The translations under genes and the position numbers were made by a program. A DNA stretch of 36,006 bases from Armatimonadota bacterium (lineage in GTDB: Bacteria; Armatimonadota; UBA5829; DTJY01). Shown piece after piece: positions 24,490 through 32,369 of this stretch. Location: NCBI GenBank assembly GCA_025358205.1, contig JANYKG010000003.1, forward strand, positions 1-36,006, read 5' to 3'. Below the pieces are notes generated by a model, which saw nothing but the letters and a program-made list of their open reading frames with translations, did no database searches and was not told the DNA's origin. Positions within the stretch are counted from its first letter, which is position 1, and each line of letters opens with the position of its first letter.

Positions 24490-24729
24490 TCAATCGCCCG
24501 TGGGAAGGATCGCTTCCTGCCGCATTGCGTCGGCAGCGTATGCAAGCGCTGCTCTGATGTCGTCAGCAGTGAGCTGGGGATACTGCTGAATGATCTCCTC
24601 TGATCCCATACCCTCCGCGAGGCTCGCAATGACCATGGACACGGGAATCCGTGTTCCCTTGATACACGGATTCCCGTGATGGATGTCCGGGTCTACGATT
24701 ATTCGTGATTGCCAGCGTAACCTAGCCAT
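24490..24729 (-). CDS. DUF433 antitoxin-like protein
   Basis: A 79-residue DUF433 protein with IIVDPDIHHGNPCIKGTRIP, the family's hallmark, followed by VSMVIASLAEGMGSEEIIQQ and YPQLTADDIRAALAYA, a helix-turn-helix-like region. DUF433 proteins are commonly the antitoxin partner of a Mut7-C/PIN-like (DUF5615) toxin encoded immediately downstream. Here the next gene is a ribbon-helix-helix protein instead. GGAAGGA sits 7 nt before the ATG and a promoter is visible further upstream. Confidence 0.8.
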   Translation of the reverse strand: MARLRWQSRIIVDPDIHHGNPCIKGTRIPVSMVIASLAEGMGSEEIIQQYPQLTADDIRAALAYAADAMRQEAILPTGD

Positions 24730-24773
24730 TGTTCTATCCTTCCCGTTTGCCCTGATAATGACGACTCAACGAC

Positions 24774-24802
24774 AGTCTACAACCTTTTTCCCATATGGTC
24801 AA
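24774..24802 (-). promoter_or_regulatory. sigma-70-like promoter for the DUF433-lip direction
   Basis: On the minus strand a TTGACC -35 and TAGACT -10 are separated by 17 nt, about 45 nt before the DUF433 ATG. It is back to back with the plus-strand promoter at 24845. It could drive the whole DUF433-RHH-lipBA-tamB run. Confidence 0.5.
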
Positions 24803-24844
24803 TAAGACTAGGGCAGCCTCATGGTGACCAGAAGTGACAAGAAG

Positions 24845-24873
24845 TTGACAGGAGCCGGAAGCGGCTATATACT
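24845..24873 (+). promoter_or_regulatory. near-consensus sigma-70 promoter
   Basis: TTGACA (24845-24850), 17-nt spacer, TATACT (24868-24873). Transcription would start near 24880, leaving a leader of about 54 nt before the PHP-domain gene. Confidence 0.7.
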
Positions 24874-24933
24874 ACAGTCGTGGCAAGGCAGTATTGGCCA
24901 TTGAAGAATCCACCATATCAGGGGGACGATTGA

Positions 24934-27168
24934 ATGCGATATTCGACACTGCTGTGCTGTACTCTCTTATGCTTCGCTATGCCTCTCGTTTTTGGAACAG
25001 CCGCGTTCTGCGCGGAATGGTACCCCGGCGTCATCCACGTTCACACTACGTTCTCGGATGGTACCGACTGCGTGCCAGAACGTGTTGAGAAAGCGAAAGG
25101 TCTTGGCTACAAGTTCCTCATCATCACCGACCACTATGAGCAGATAGCCACAACGGACAAGCCTGTCGCCAGGTCGTATCAACGTGCGCTGAATCTTGAA
25201 GGTGTGGACTATGGATTCGAAGACTACGTTCGAAACTGTACGGAACAGACGAAGAATGGTGAGTTCGTGACAATTCCCGGCGCAGAAATACAAGCGATCT
25301 GGCAAGCTGAACCGAATACATATGACATGTCACATACCCTCGCTCTGGGTTCGCTGCAAGACTCCTCATCTGACGATCCCTACAACCTGTTGCCCATGGG
25401 ATCGGGAGAGATGCCGGCGCAGGCTGAGGTCATCTCGGGCGACCCTAACAAGTTGCTGCCGAAGGCGTTGACACAGGCCCAGATGGTCGCCCGCGTGAAT
25501 GACAAGATGCGGATGTTGTCTGTGGCGGCGCATCCTACTCTCATTTCCGATGTTCAGGCGAAATGGCCGCAATGGGAGCACGAACGTTGCCGGTACGATC
25601 TGCGAGAGCCCTCCGCGTATGGAGGCATTCGAGGTGTCGAGTTCTTCAACTGCGCCACTGTTCAGCAGAACCATGATGTACTCGCGTGGTATCTATCCTT
25701 AGTGAAGCAGAAGAGGGAATTGAAGCAGAAGTGGGACGTATTCGTCACGTCGGGGTGCGATAGCCATACCAGTCTCGAACCGGATACACCCAAGTCTCAG
25801 GGAGACTCCAATCGTTGGAAGCGCGTGACTTGGGTGTTTGCGGATAGCTTGAGCACGAATGGAATATTGAAGGCATTGGGCGATGGACAGTGCTATGCCG
25901 CGTCGAACGGAGCGTATATCAAGGAGATGAACTACCGCCCCGGCAAGTTAGTGCAGAAGGTTGACCGGCCCGCCTTCAAGTTCACAGTTTCATTCCCCAC
26001 GGCCATCACCGCGCCAAAAACAATCGTCATGTACTGCGACGGCGATGAAATCGTTGATTCCCGCCGGACGTTCAAGATCGGCCTACGCAACCTCTCGTAC
26101 GAGTGGAATGATACCGCTGCCTCCGTAGGAGAACACTGGTATGTGCTCTGGATAGATGGTTGCCTCGTAACGGCACCGCTTTGGATTGACGTCCAGGACG
26201 CTCTGGAGAGTTCCTCGTCAAACACCACTGAGTCCTCCGGCTACAATGACTGGTGTCCGCACGTCTTCGGTTCGAACGACACTATGGCGGAAGCCTTCGG
26301 GGGGCATGGCCGGAACATCGCGTTTATTTCCAACCGTAGCGGCAATACCTCTCTATATTTTGCAGACACTAAGAATGGGGTCACGCGCGAAGTTGAGCCG
26401 TTGCAGGGCATGGTTGAGCAGTTCGGCATTTCATCAACAGGCGATATTATTCTAGTCGACAAGGAAAAGCGAATACATCTTCTACTCAGGGAAACGGGTA
26501 ACCGTGGATCTGATCCGTTTGACAATGTCTATCGGCACTTCAAGACCAAGTTGACGGTTTCGACTGATTGCTTCCCTGCCTGGGACTCCAACAACTCATT
26601 GTTCTATGCTGACCCTGCTGGCAAAGTCCACCTGGCGGGATTCAGCATTCGAAAGAGACCATCACCTCTCAAACGTTTGGTCAAAAGCGGTGGTGACTTG
26701 GACAAGTTGCTTGGCCAGGTATTGAAAGATGAAACCACACTCGAGTGGGAGGAAATGCCAATCAGCGAACAGCGCACTTTCCTTACAGCCAGGAAGGATG
26801 CCAACGGTCTTTCGCAGCTCTGTGTGATTGATGCCAACGGCCAAGTGTCTGATTGGCTGACCACCGATCATTTCAATGCTGGCGAGGGCGATGTTGGCCG
26901 CGCGGGCATGTTAGTTCCTCTGGGGTCGGTGGGTCCAGTTGTCTTTACTGCCGAGAAAGACGGCAATTCCGATATATACCGATTGAGTTATGACGGAAAG
27001 AAAGTGAGTCAGGTTGTCAGATTGACGAGTGATCCCGCCAAAGACTGCAATCCTTGTTGGGCTTTCTACACGGAGAAGATATGTTTTGTGTCAGAGCGTT
27101 CGGGTAGTAAACGGATTTGGCAGATGGATTCAGACGGATCAAACCAAAGAATGCTCAATCTTGAGTAA
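24934..27168 (+). CDS. secreted PHP-type metallohydrolase with beta-propeller
   Basis: A 744-residue exported protein. The signal peptide spans 1-27 (cleavage near AFCA-EW). A PHP (polymerase and histidinol phosphatase) domain of the CehA/McbA type follows, with HVHTTFSDGTD (35-45), LIITDHYE (62-69), AAHPT and SGCDSHTS supplying the expected metal-binding His and Asp residues. Then comes a beta-sandwich-like stretch (about 330-425), a Ser/Thr-rich linker, and a TolB/PD40-like propeller with repeated units such as IAFISNRSGNTSLYFAD and FVSERSGSKRIWQMDSDGSN. I infer a periplasmic or extracellular phosphoesterase-like hydrolase with a binding propeller; the substrate is unknown. The ATG has AGGGGGA 6 nt upstream and a clear promoter. 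Confidence 0.82.
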   Translation: MRYSTLLCCTLLCFAMPLVFGTAAFCAEWYPGVIHVHTTFSDGTDCVPERVEKAKGLGYKFLIITDHYEQIATTDKPVARSYQRALNLEGVDYGFEDYVRNCTEQTKNGEFVTIPGAEIQAIWQAEPNTYDMSHTLALGSLQDSSSDDPYNLLPMGSGEMPAQAEVISGDPNKLLPKALTQAQMVARVNDKMRMLSVAAHPTLISDVQAKWPQWEHERCRYDLREPSAYGGIRGVEFFNCATVQQNHDVLAWYLSLVKQKRELKQKWDVFVTSGCDSHTSLEPDTPKSQGDSNRWKRVTWVFADSLSTNGILKALGDGQCYAASNGAYIKEMNYRPGKLVQKVDRPAFKFTVSFPTAITAPKTIVMYCDGDEIVDSRRTFKIGLRNLSYEWNDTAASVGEHWYVLWIDGCLVTAPLWIDVQDALESSSSNTTESSGYNDWCPHVFGSNDTMAEAFGGHGRNIAFISNRSGNTSLYFADTKNGVTREVEPLQGMVEQFGISSTGDIILVDKEKRIHLLLRETGNRGSDPFDNVYRHFKTKLTVSTDCFPAWDSNNSLFYADPAGKVHLAGFSIRKRPSPLKRLVKSGGDLDKLLGQVLKDETTLEWEEMPISEQRTFLTARKDANGLSQLCVIDANGQVSDWLTTDHFNAGEGDVGRAGMLVPLGSVGPVVFTAEKDGNSDIYRLSYDGKKVSQVVRLTSDPAKDCNPCWAFYTEKICFVSERSGSKRIWQMDSDGSNQRMLNLE

Positions 27169-27300
27169 CCGCGCTTACTGGACGTGCCGATGAGGAATGG
27201 CACGATGGTGGTGTGTGCGATTCAGACCAGCATAGCCAAGCCGTCGTGGCGCAGCGGCTCAAGGTTCGGAGTGGGTAGCATAAAAAAAGGAGATTGAAGT

Positions 27301-27969
27301 ATGCGAAAGCGAAACTTCTCAGCATTTCTAGTAGTGGTACTTCTGTTCGGCGTGAGTCTTGCGGCGATATGTGCTGCAAAACCGGCAAAGGACAACACCG
27401 CAGAGATGGTTGACTTCCTGCAAAGACACGCTAAGTGGGTGACGGTCGGCGAAGCGATTAGCTCCATGAAGAAGGAGGGCTATCGTCTGAGTTCGATGGA
27501 CTGCGGGCAACCATGGGAGTACACGGCCGATCTCAAAGGCAGCTTCAACGTGCGTGTGTACTCCGAGTCATTGTTCGGTCCTAAGTCCAAACGGCTTGGC
27601 ATAGATGTCGATCGCGACTCATTCCACTGGGAGAATGGCCGGTGGACGTCGGGCACTGGCTCTTCCGCGCATAAACAAAAGACTCTGGACAAGATACTGC
27701 GCAACTTCACTGTTGGTGAAGTACGGATACCACTGCCAAAGGTTGCCCACAATCGGCAGTCATACTACGCGTTTGGGAGCAAAGTGGTATCGGCTATTGA
27801 GAAGAAACTCGGCAAAGCCGAACACAAGGACTTCTCTTGGGATTATCCCTCGGGCGTCACTCCGGATGGCATGGGCGGCTGGGGCGCTACGTGGCGCATC
27901 GGCAAGAACGACCTCATGTTCTGCTACGCAGATGATGCAGATCTGCGCCTGTGTGTAATACCCCGGTGA
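27301..27969 (+). CDS. exported protein, unknown
   Basis: I do not recognise this 222-residue protein. It starts MRKRNFSAFLVVVLLFGVSL with likely cleavage after AAICAA, so it should be exported. The mature part begins with a helical region (TAEMVDFLQRHAKWVTVGEA) and has alternating aromatic/charged stretches (FHWENGRWTSGTG, GGWGATWRIGKNDLMFCYAD) suggesting beta structure. Two cysteines remain in the mature part. AAGGAG lies 8 nt before the ATG. The same leader region recurs, truncated, about 750 bases downstream. Confidence 0.75.
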   Translation: MRKRNFSAFLVVVLLFGVSLAAICAAKPAKDNTAEMVDFLQRHAKWVTVGEAISSMKKEGYRLSSMDCGQPWEYTADLKGSFNVRVYSESLFGPKSKRLGIDVDRDSFHWENGRWTSGTGSSAHKQKTLDKILRNFTVGEVRIPLPKVAHNRQSYYAFGSKVVSAIEKKLGKAEHKDFSWDYPSGVTPDGMGGWGATWRIGKNDLMFCYADDADLRLCVIPR

Positions 27970-27972
27970 CAT

Positions 27973-27987
27973 TCCGCTGAAAGCGGA
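27973..27987. terminator. short hairpin after the 222-residue gene
   Basis: TCCGCT-GAA-AGCGGA forms a perfect 6-bp stem 3 nt after the stop codon. No T-run follows, so intrinsic termination is doubtful; it may protect the 3' end. Confidence 0.3.
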
Positions 27988-28046
27988 GCGGTGCAGTACA
28001 CTTGCTGGAGGCCTGGAGTTGATATTATGAAGAAGGAGGTTCAAGT

Positions 28047-28136
28047 ATGCAGAAGCGAAGCTTCTCGGCACTTCTTGTGGTGGTGTCAGATTTGTATACT
28101 ATACCCTTACCATGTCAAAGGAGGTCTTGGTTATGA
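28047..28136 (+). pseudogene. truncated duplicate of the exported-protein leader
   Basis: AAGGAGG-TTCAAGT-ATG followed by MQKRSFSALLVVV closely matches the start of the gene at 27301 (MRKRNFSAFLVVV), including the binding site and upstream bases. After codon 13 similarity ends, and the frame closes after 29 codons with TGA overlapping the ATG of the next gene (ATGA). I read it as the stump of a tandem duplicate. It may still be translated as an upstream ORF coupled to the next gene. Confidence 0.6.
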
Positions 28137-28627
28137 ACAAAGCGGCAGTCGGTCTTCTGGTCATCATAGCTCTCATCGTTGGATTCAGTGGAGGATATCT
28201 GCTCAACCAACACAAAACGGCTTCCCAGCTTGCGCAGATGCAGTCAGCCCCGGCGAATACGGCGTCTCCCGCAGTAGAAACGCCTTCTGCCACACCTGCC
28301 GAGCAAACGGAGGATCCGTTTGTAGGAACCTGGCTGGAGACGAGAAACTGTGGGGGTGACATGAGTCACAAGGACCAGTATATCATCCAGAAGATGGGAC
28401 AATCCTACGTCGTGCGTCGGTCATATGGGTATTATCGACCGGACGGTGCTCTTCACCCCAACATGCAGAAGTTTCCTGACCAGAGATTCGTGATGTCCAA
28501 TCAGAATGGTGTGTTGGTGGACAATGTAGAACCCAGTCGAAGAATATCGGTTGATCCTGAGGGGGGACTGATCGTCAATATATGCTACGGTGAGGAGAAC
28601 ATACACCCACTGCGCATCTCGGACTGA
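28133..28627 (+). CDS. membrane-anchored protein, unknown
   Basis: A 164-residue protein with no family I recognise. One N-terminal transmembrane segment (MNKAAVGLLVIIALIVGFSG) is followed by a Ser/Thr/Pro/Ala-rich spacer (about 35-62) and a small probably beta-rich domain beginning DPFVGTWLETRNCGGDMSHK. The FVGTW start and the following strands resemble small lipocalin-like or stress-type domains, but I cannot support a family. ATG 28133 has AAGGAGG 8 nt upstream; the in-frame ATG at 28112 lies before that site and is less likely. Confidence 0.7.
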   Translation: MNKAAVGLLVIIALIVGFSGGYLLNQHKTASQLAQMQSAPANTASPAVETPSATPAEQTEDPFVGTWLETRNCGGDMSHKDQYIIQKMGQSYVVRRSYGYYRPDGALHPNMQKFPDQRFVMSNQNGVLVDNVEPSRRISVDPEGGLIVNICYGEENIHPLRISD

Positions 28628-28686
28628 CCGTCAGGTTGATTGTCATGTTGAGATTCAGGCTGATCGCCGGATGCTGGAGTCGGACC

Positions 28687-28709
28687 GTCGCGCTTGATGC
28701 GCTCGCGAC
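28687..28709. other. GC-rich hairpin between convergent genes
   Basis: GTCGCG / CGCGAC arms around an 11-nt loop, immediately beyond the comF stop codon and about 60 nt after the end of the plus-strand gene. It is well placed as a shared 3' structure for convergent transcripts but lacks T-runs. Confidence 0.35.
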
Positions 28710-28711
28710 TG

Positions 28712-29425
28712 CTAAGCCCCAAACGCCAGGCAGACTGCGTACACATTGTGCGCGCCGGCGGAGATCAGCGTGCGGCTGCACTCGCGGAGGGTGCTGCAGG
28801 TGGTGGCCACATCGTCTATCAGTAGGACAGTCTTGCCCTTGACACGCTCAGGCTCCGGGACGCTGAACGCGGACCGCAGATTGATAAGCCGTTCCCTTCT
28901 GGTAAGCTCCACCTGCGGGCGGGTGCGGCGGTGACGGATCACGGCGGAATCATCCAGCGGTATTCCGGTCATTCTGCTCAGGTTTTCGGCTAGCAGTCGG
29001 CTTTGGTTGTACCCGCGTACTCGTTCTCGCGTGTGGTGGATGGGTACCGGCGCAATGAAGTCCGCGCGCCTCCACGGGATGTCGCAGCGGGTGGTGAGGT
29101 ACAGGTACATCTGGTGTGCCAGCGGATCGGCCAATGCGCGCATTCCGCCGTACTTGAAGTCGTGAATCGCTTGCTTCAGCACTCCGCCGTAGTCGCCGGA
29201 CGCCCGCGCGGCGGTGAAAGACCGACTCCTGCCCCAGCATGTGCGGCATGTGAGGCCGTGGGTGGGGTGCCCGCAGCGCAAACAGAAGGGCCTCGGCACC
29301 GGGTCAATCTTTCCGATGCACGAGGCGCAGAGATAGTGGGGGTTCAACTCCCCGCATATTATGCATTTTGGCGGATAGATCAGGTCGTAAAGTCCATCTA
29401 CCGCCTCATGGATGGTCGAGTTCAT
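28712..29425 (-). CDS. comF: ComF-family phosphoribosyltransferase-like protein
   Basis: A 237-residue ComF/GntX protein. The N-terminus holds eight cysteines in two zinc-finger-like pairs of CxxC (21/24, 33/36 and 48/51, 60/63). The C-terminal phosphoribosyltransferase fold has the PRPP loop VLLIDDVATTCST (199-211). RERVRGYNQSRLLAENLS is characteristic. In competent bacteria ComF assists uptake of transforming DNA; elsewhere its role is unclear. Its ATG overlaps the stop of the PfkB kinase gene (ATGA). Confidence 0.9.
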   Translation of the reverse strand: MNSTIHEAVDGLYDLIYPPKCIICGELNPHYLCASCIGKIDPVPRPFCLRCGHPTHGLTCRTCWGRSRSFTAARASGDYGGVLKQAIHDFKYGGMRALADPLAHQMYLYLTTRCDIPWRRADFIAPVPIHHTRERVRGYNQSRLLAENLSRMTGIPLDDSAVIRHRRTRPQVELTRRERLINLRSAFSVPEPERVKGKTVLLIDDVATTCSTLRECSRTLISAGAHNVYAVCLAFGA

Positions 29426-30345
29426 TCTATCGCTTCGAAGTGCGCAATCTGCTTCAGTTCGCAGTACCTGTCCGCTATGTCACGCGGCGTGAGCGAGCCC
29501 AGCCTCTGCAGGCTGAAGTCCTCCACGTTGAACGAAGCCACAGTGGTTCCATATACCACTGCCTTGCGCAGATTCGGCTCGCTGATGTCATCCGTGGACG
29601 CGATGTATCCGATGAACCCGCCCGCGAACGAGTCGCCCGCGCCGGTGGGGTCTTTCACTTCCTCTAGCGGGTAGGAAGGCGCAGAGAAGAACCCATCCTT
29701 CGTTATCATCAGCGCGCCGTGCTCGCCCTTCTTGATGATGACTACCTTGGGGCCTATCTCCCGCAGCATGTTCGCGGCCTTGATCAGACTGTAGGAACCG
29801 CAGAGTTCTCGCGCCTCGGCATCGTTCATGAATGCGATGTCCACGCGCTTGAGAACCTCTAGCAACTGGTCCTTCTTGCTTTCGATCCAGAAGTTCATGG
29901 TATCGCAGACGGTCAGCTTGGGGTTTTTCACCTGATCGAGAACCTGCAGTTGCAGCTCGGGGTCTATGTTCGCCAGAAAAACGTACTGGGAATCCGCATA
30001 CTCTGCCGGAATGGTGGGCCGGAAGCGCTCAAAGACGTTCAGATTAGTGTCCAGCGTATGCGCCTGATTCATGTCAAACTCGTAGTAGCCGGTCCATCGG
30101 AACGTCTGGCCGGGCACCCTCTGCATACCGGTGAGATCAATGCCGCGTGAGGAGAGGAACTCGACGTGCTCATCCGGGAAATCCTCGCCGACCACGCCCA
30201 CAAGCCGCACGCCTGTGAAGTAGCTCGCCGCGATGGACGAGTAGACCGCCGCGCCTCCCAGTGCGTCCTTCACATCGCCGAACGGAGTTTTCACGTTGTC
30301 CAGAGCCATGCTCCCGACGATCAGAACTGGCTGAGTGTTTGCCAT
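29422..30345 (-). CDS. PfkB-family sugar/nucleoside kinase
   Basis: A ribokinase-fold kinase of 307 residues from ATG 30345. N-terminal LIVGSMALDNVKTPFGDVKD and GGAAVYSSIAASYF match the substrate side. KDPTGAGDSFAGGFIGYIAS carries the anion hole and catalytic Asp of the family near residue 245. The substrate is not evident; small sugars, fructose 6-phosphate or nucleosides are possible. The frame is open up to 30450, but the extra residues are low-complexity, and AAAGGAAG sits near the chosen ATG. Confidence 0.87.
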   Translation of the reverse strand: MANTQPVLIVGSMALDNVKTPFGDVKDALGGAAVYSSIAASYFTGVRLVGVVGEDFPDEHVEFLSSRGIDLTGMQRVPGQTFRWTGYYEFDMNQAHTLDTNLNVFERFRPTIPAEYADSQYVFLANIDPELQLQVLDQVKNPKLTVCDTMNFWIESKKDQLLEVLKRVDIAFMNDAEARELCGSYSLIKAANMLREIGPKVVIIKKGEHGALMITKDGFFSAPSYPLEEVKDPTGAGDSFAGGFIGYIASTDDISEPNLRKAVVYGTTVASFNVEDFSLQRLGSLTPRDIADRYCELKQIAHFEAIE

Positions 30346-30453
30346 ACCTGAATCTTCCTTTCCTGGGTGCGGGGTAGCGTATGATGAGTGAGGAGTGATG
30401 CGTGAACTGTCGCCCACATTCCACTCGGCGGTCGAAAGTTCACATACCATTCA

Positions 30454-31179
30454 TCACTTTCTTCCTGCCGCCAACACCTTCATTACGAATACCGGCAGAG
30501 TCGAGCACTTATCAATCTTTCTGGGGTTGCGCGCAAGGCGGTATATCCACTCCAGTCCGCTGCGCTGCATCCACACCGGCGCTCGTTTCACCCGGCCAGA
30601 GAGAACGTCGAACGTGCCGCCTACGCCCATGGATACCGGCACTCCCATAGCCTCCATGTATTGGCGAATCCACTTTTCCTGGCGCGGCTGGCCCATCGCT
30701 ACAAAGAGCATATCCGGCTTGCACTCGCGTATTTTCCGTACCAGTGCGTCCGATTCTTCCGGGGTGAAGAAGCCGTGATGGGTGCCGGCGATCTTTAGTC
30801 CGGGGTACTGCTGCTCAAGAGCATATGCGGCTTCCTCTGCGATGCCCGGCGCCGCGCCGAGCAGAAACGGCTTATGTCCGGTCTCAGCTCCACGCTCGCA
30901 GAGCGCCTGCACCAGGTCCACACCGGAGACCCTCTCAGCCAGCGGCGTACCGAGACGCCTGGCAGCCCAGAGAATGCCTGCGCCATCCGGTGTCACCAGA
31001 TCAGCAGTGTTGATGATCTCCATCAGATCAGGATCGCTCTGCGCCATCACCACAGCGGACGCGTCGGCTGTCACGACAATGTGCGGCGTTCCACTGAGGA
31101 TGAACTCCTCAATGATCCGAAGCGCTTCTGCCGAGTTAATTGCATGGACATTCACGCCCAATACGGTGCTTGTCTGCAT
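30454..31179 (-). CDS. WecG/TagA/CpsF glycosyltransferase (GT26)
   Basis: A 241-residue GT26 enzyme. Proteins of this family transfer ManNAc, ManNAcA or related sugars from UDP donors to undecaprenyl-linked intermediates. Conserved blocks are VVTADASAVVMAQSDP (the T-N/D-A-E/D segment), LVTPDGAGILWAARRLGTPL, ERVSGVDLV, FLLGAAPG, VAMGQPRQEKWI and GVGGTFDVLSGRVKRAPVWM. The donor sugar is not decidable. With galU, the aminotransferase and the nucleotidyltransferase nearby it suggests synthesis of a surface polymer. Confidence 0.92.
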   Translation of the reverse strand: MQTSTVLGVNVHAINSAEALRIIEEFILSGTPHIVVTADASAVVMAQSDPDLMEIINTADLVTPDGAGILWAARRLGTPLAERVSGVDLVQALCERGAETGHKPFLLGAAPGIAEEAAYALEQQYPGLKIAGTHHGFFTPEESDALVRKIRECKPDMLFVAMGQPRQEKWIRQYMEAMGVPVSMGVGGTFDVLSGRVKRAPVWMQRSGLEWIYRLARNPRKIDKCSTLPVFVMKVLAAGRK

Positions 31180-31202
31180 ATGAATATGTTACCTGTCAGC
31201 CC

Positions 31203-31257
31203 CATTATTCATGGAAAACGTGAATAATGCGGAAAAGGCCCTGCATTATGCATCTGC
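31203..31257 (+). repeat. double-hairpin repeat, copy 3
   Basis: CATTATTCA / TGAATAATG (9 bp, 9-nt loop), linker CGGAAAAGGCC, then the palindrome TGCAT-T-ATGCA. It lies 23 nt before the WecG-type gene start and downstream of the nucleotidyltransferase gene. A further weak hairpin (ATGCCG / CGGCAT, 31278-31303) follows in the same gap. Confidence 0.85.
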
Positions 31258-31330
31258 TGTATAATACAGGCTGGGAAATGCCGAGATCGTACGACCCCGG
31301 CATCCTGCATTCAATCTATGATTGTGCGAA

Positions 31331-32365
31331 TCAGTGGCGGACCGGGTCTACTATCACCCCGTCGAACACCGCCGCGTTTGATTTCACCTGGCATCCCGTG
31401 CCTACCACGCACCGTTCCAGCATGGTCTGCTCCATCACTCGCGCGCCCGCCCACAGGATGCTGTTCTGAACCACCGCGTCTTCTTCCACCACGCAGTTGT
31501 CGCCAAGCACGGAGTTCTCCAGCACCTTGGCGTTCTTCCCAATGCGGCAGTTGTTTCCTATCACCACAGGATAACCGATTTCCGCGCTTGGGTCTATCTC
31601 CACATTCTCGCCCATCCATACATAGTTCTTAACCTGAGGCAGCGAGAACTTGATTGTCACTCGTCCCTGAATGGCGTCCCGGTGCGTCTCCTGGTACTGC
31701 TTCAGGCTACCAACGTCCCGCCAGTAGCTGGATGTGAGATGTCCATAGAACCGCTTTTTCTGTTCCAGCAGCATGGGGAAAACGTTGTTGCCGAATCCGT
31801 ATTGTGTACCCTTGGGTATCAGCTCAAAGATATCCGGCTCAAACAGATAGACACCTGTGTTTGCCATGTTGCTGAAGATGACTTCGCCCTTTGGCTTTTC
31901 CACGAACTTGGTAATCTTGCCGCGCTCATTCAGCAGCACGATGCCGTATTCGGAGGGGTCGTCTACAAGCGAGAGCGCGATGGTACACAGCGCCTTGTTC
32001 TCGTGATGGTGCTTTGTCAGGCGTTTCAGGTCTATGTCCGCCAAATCGTCCCCACCGATGACCAGAAACGTGCTGTCGAAGAACTTCTCGCACCGTTTCA
32101 CGCTGCCCGCATCGCCCCAAAGCTGGTCTTCCCGGGAGTATTCCAGCTTGACGCCCCACTTGGATCCGTCGCCGAAATACTGCTCGATTTGATCCGCGTG
32201 GTAGTACACATTCACCATGATTTTAGTGAAACCGTATCGAGCGAGAAGCTCTATTATGTGCTCCATGACCGGCTTGTTCACGATGGGGACAAGCGGTTTG
32301 GGCAGATTTCTAGTGAGCGGATCGAGCCTTGAGCCAACTCCTGCTGCCAGTATCATTGCTTTCAT
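31331..32365 (-). CDS. sugar nucleotidyltransferase with hexapeptide tail
   Basis: A 344-residue NDP-sugar pyrophosphorylase. MKAMILAAGVGSRLDPLTRN then LPKPLVPIVNKPVMEHII are the nucleotide-binding signature; IGGDDLADIDL is the metal/substrate region. After about residue 235 a left-handed beta-helix with hexapeptide repeats (for example VVIGNNCRIGKNAKVLENSV) follows, as in GDP-mannose or glucose-1-phosphate nucleotidyltransferase-like proteins. The exact sugar and nucleotide cannot be read. It starts 4 nt after the aminotransferase gene. Confidence 0.88.
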   Translation of the reverse strand: MKAMILAAGVGSRLDPLTRNLPKPLVPIVNKPVMEHIIELLARYGFTKIMVNVYYHADQIEQYFGDGSKWGVKLEYSREDQLWGDAGSVKRCEKFFDSTFLVIGGDDLADIDLKRLTKHHHENKALCTIALSLVDDPSEYGIVLLNERGKITKFVEKPKGEVIFSNMANTGVYLFEPDIFELIPKGTQYGFGNNVFPMLLEQKKRFYGHLTSSYWRDVGSLKQYQETHRDAIQGRVTIKFSLPQVKNYVWMGENVEIDPSAEIGYPVVIGNNCRIGKNAKVLENSVLGDNCVVEEDAVVQNSILWAGARVMEQTMLERCVVGTGCQVKSNAAVFDGVIVDPVRH

Positions 32366-32369
32366 GAGA

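Noticed and set aside
27190-27297. 35-codon plus-strand ORF before the 222-residue gene
   Set aside because: No binding site, no similarity to anything, and it runs into the Shine-Dalgarno of the real gene; treated as leader DNA.
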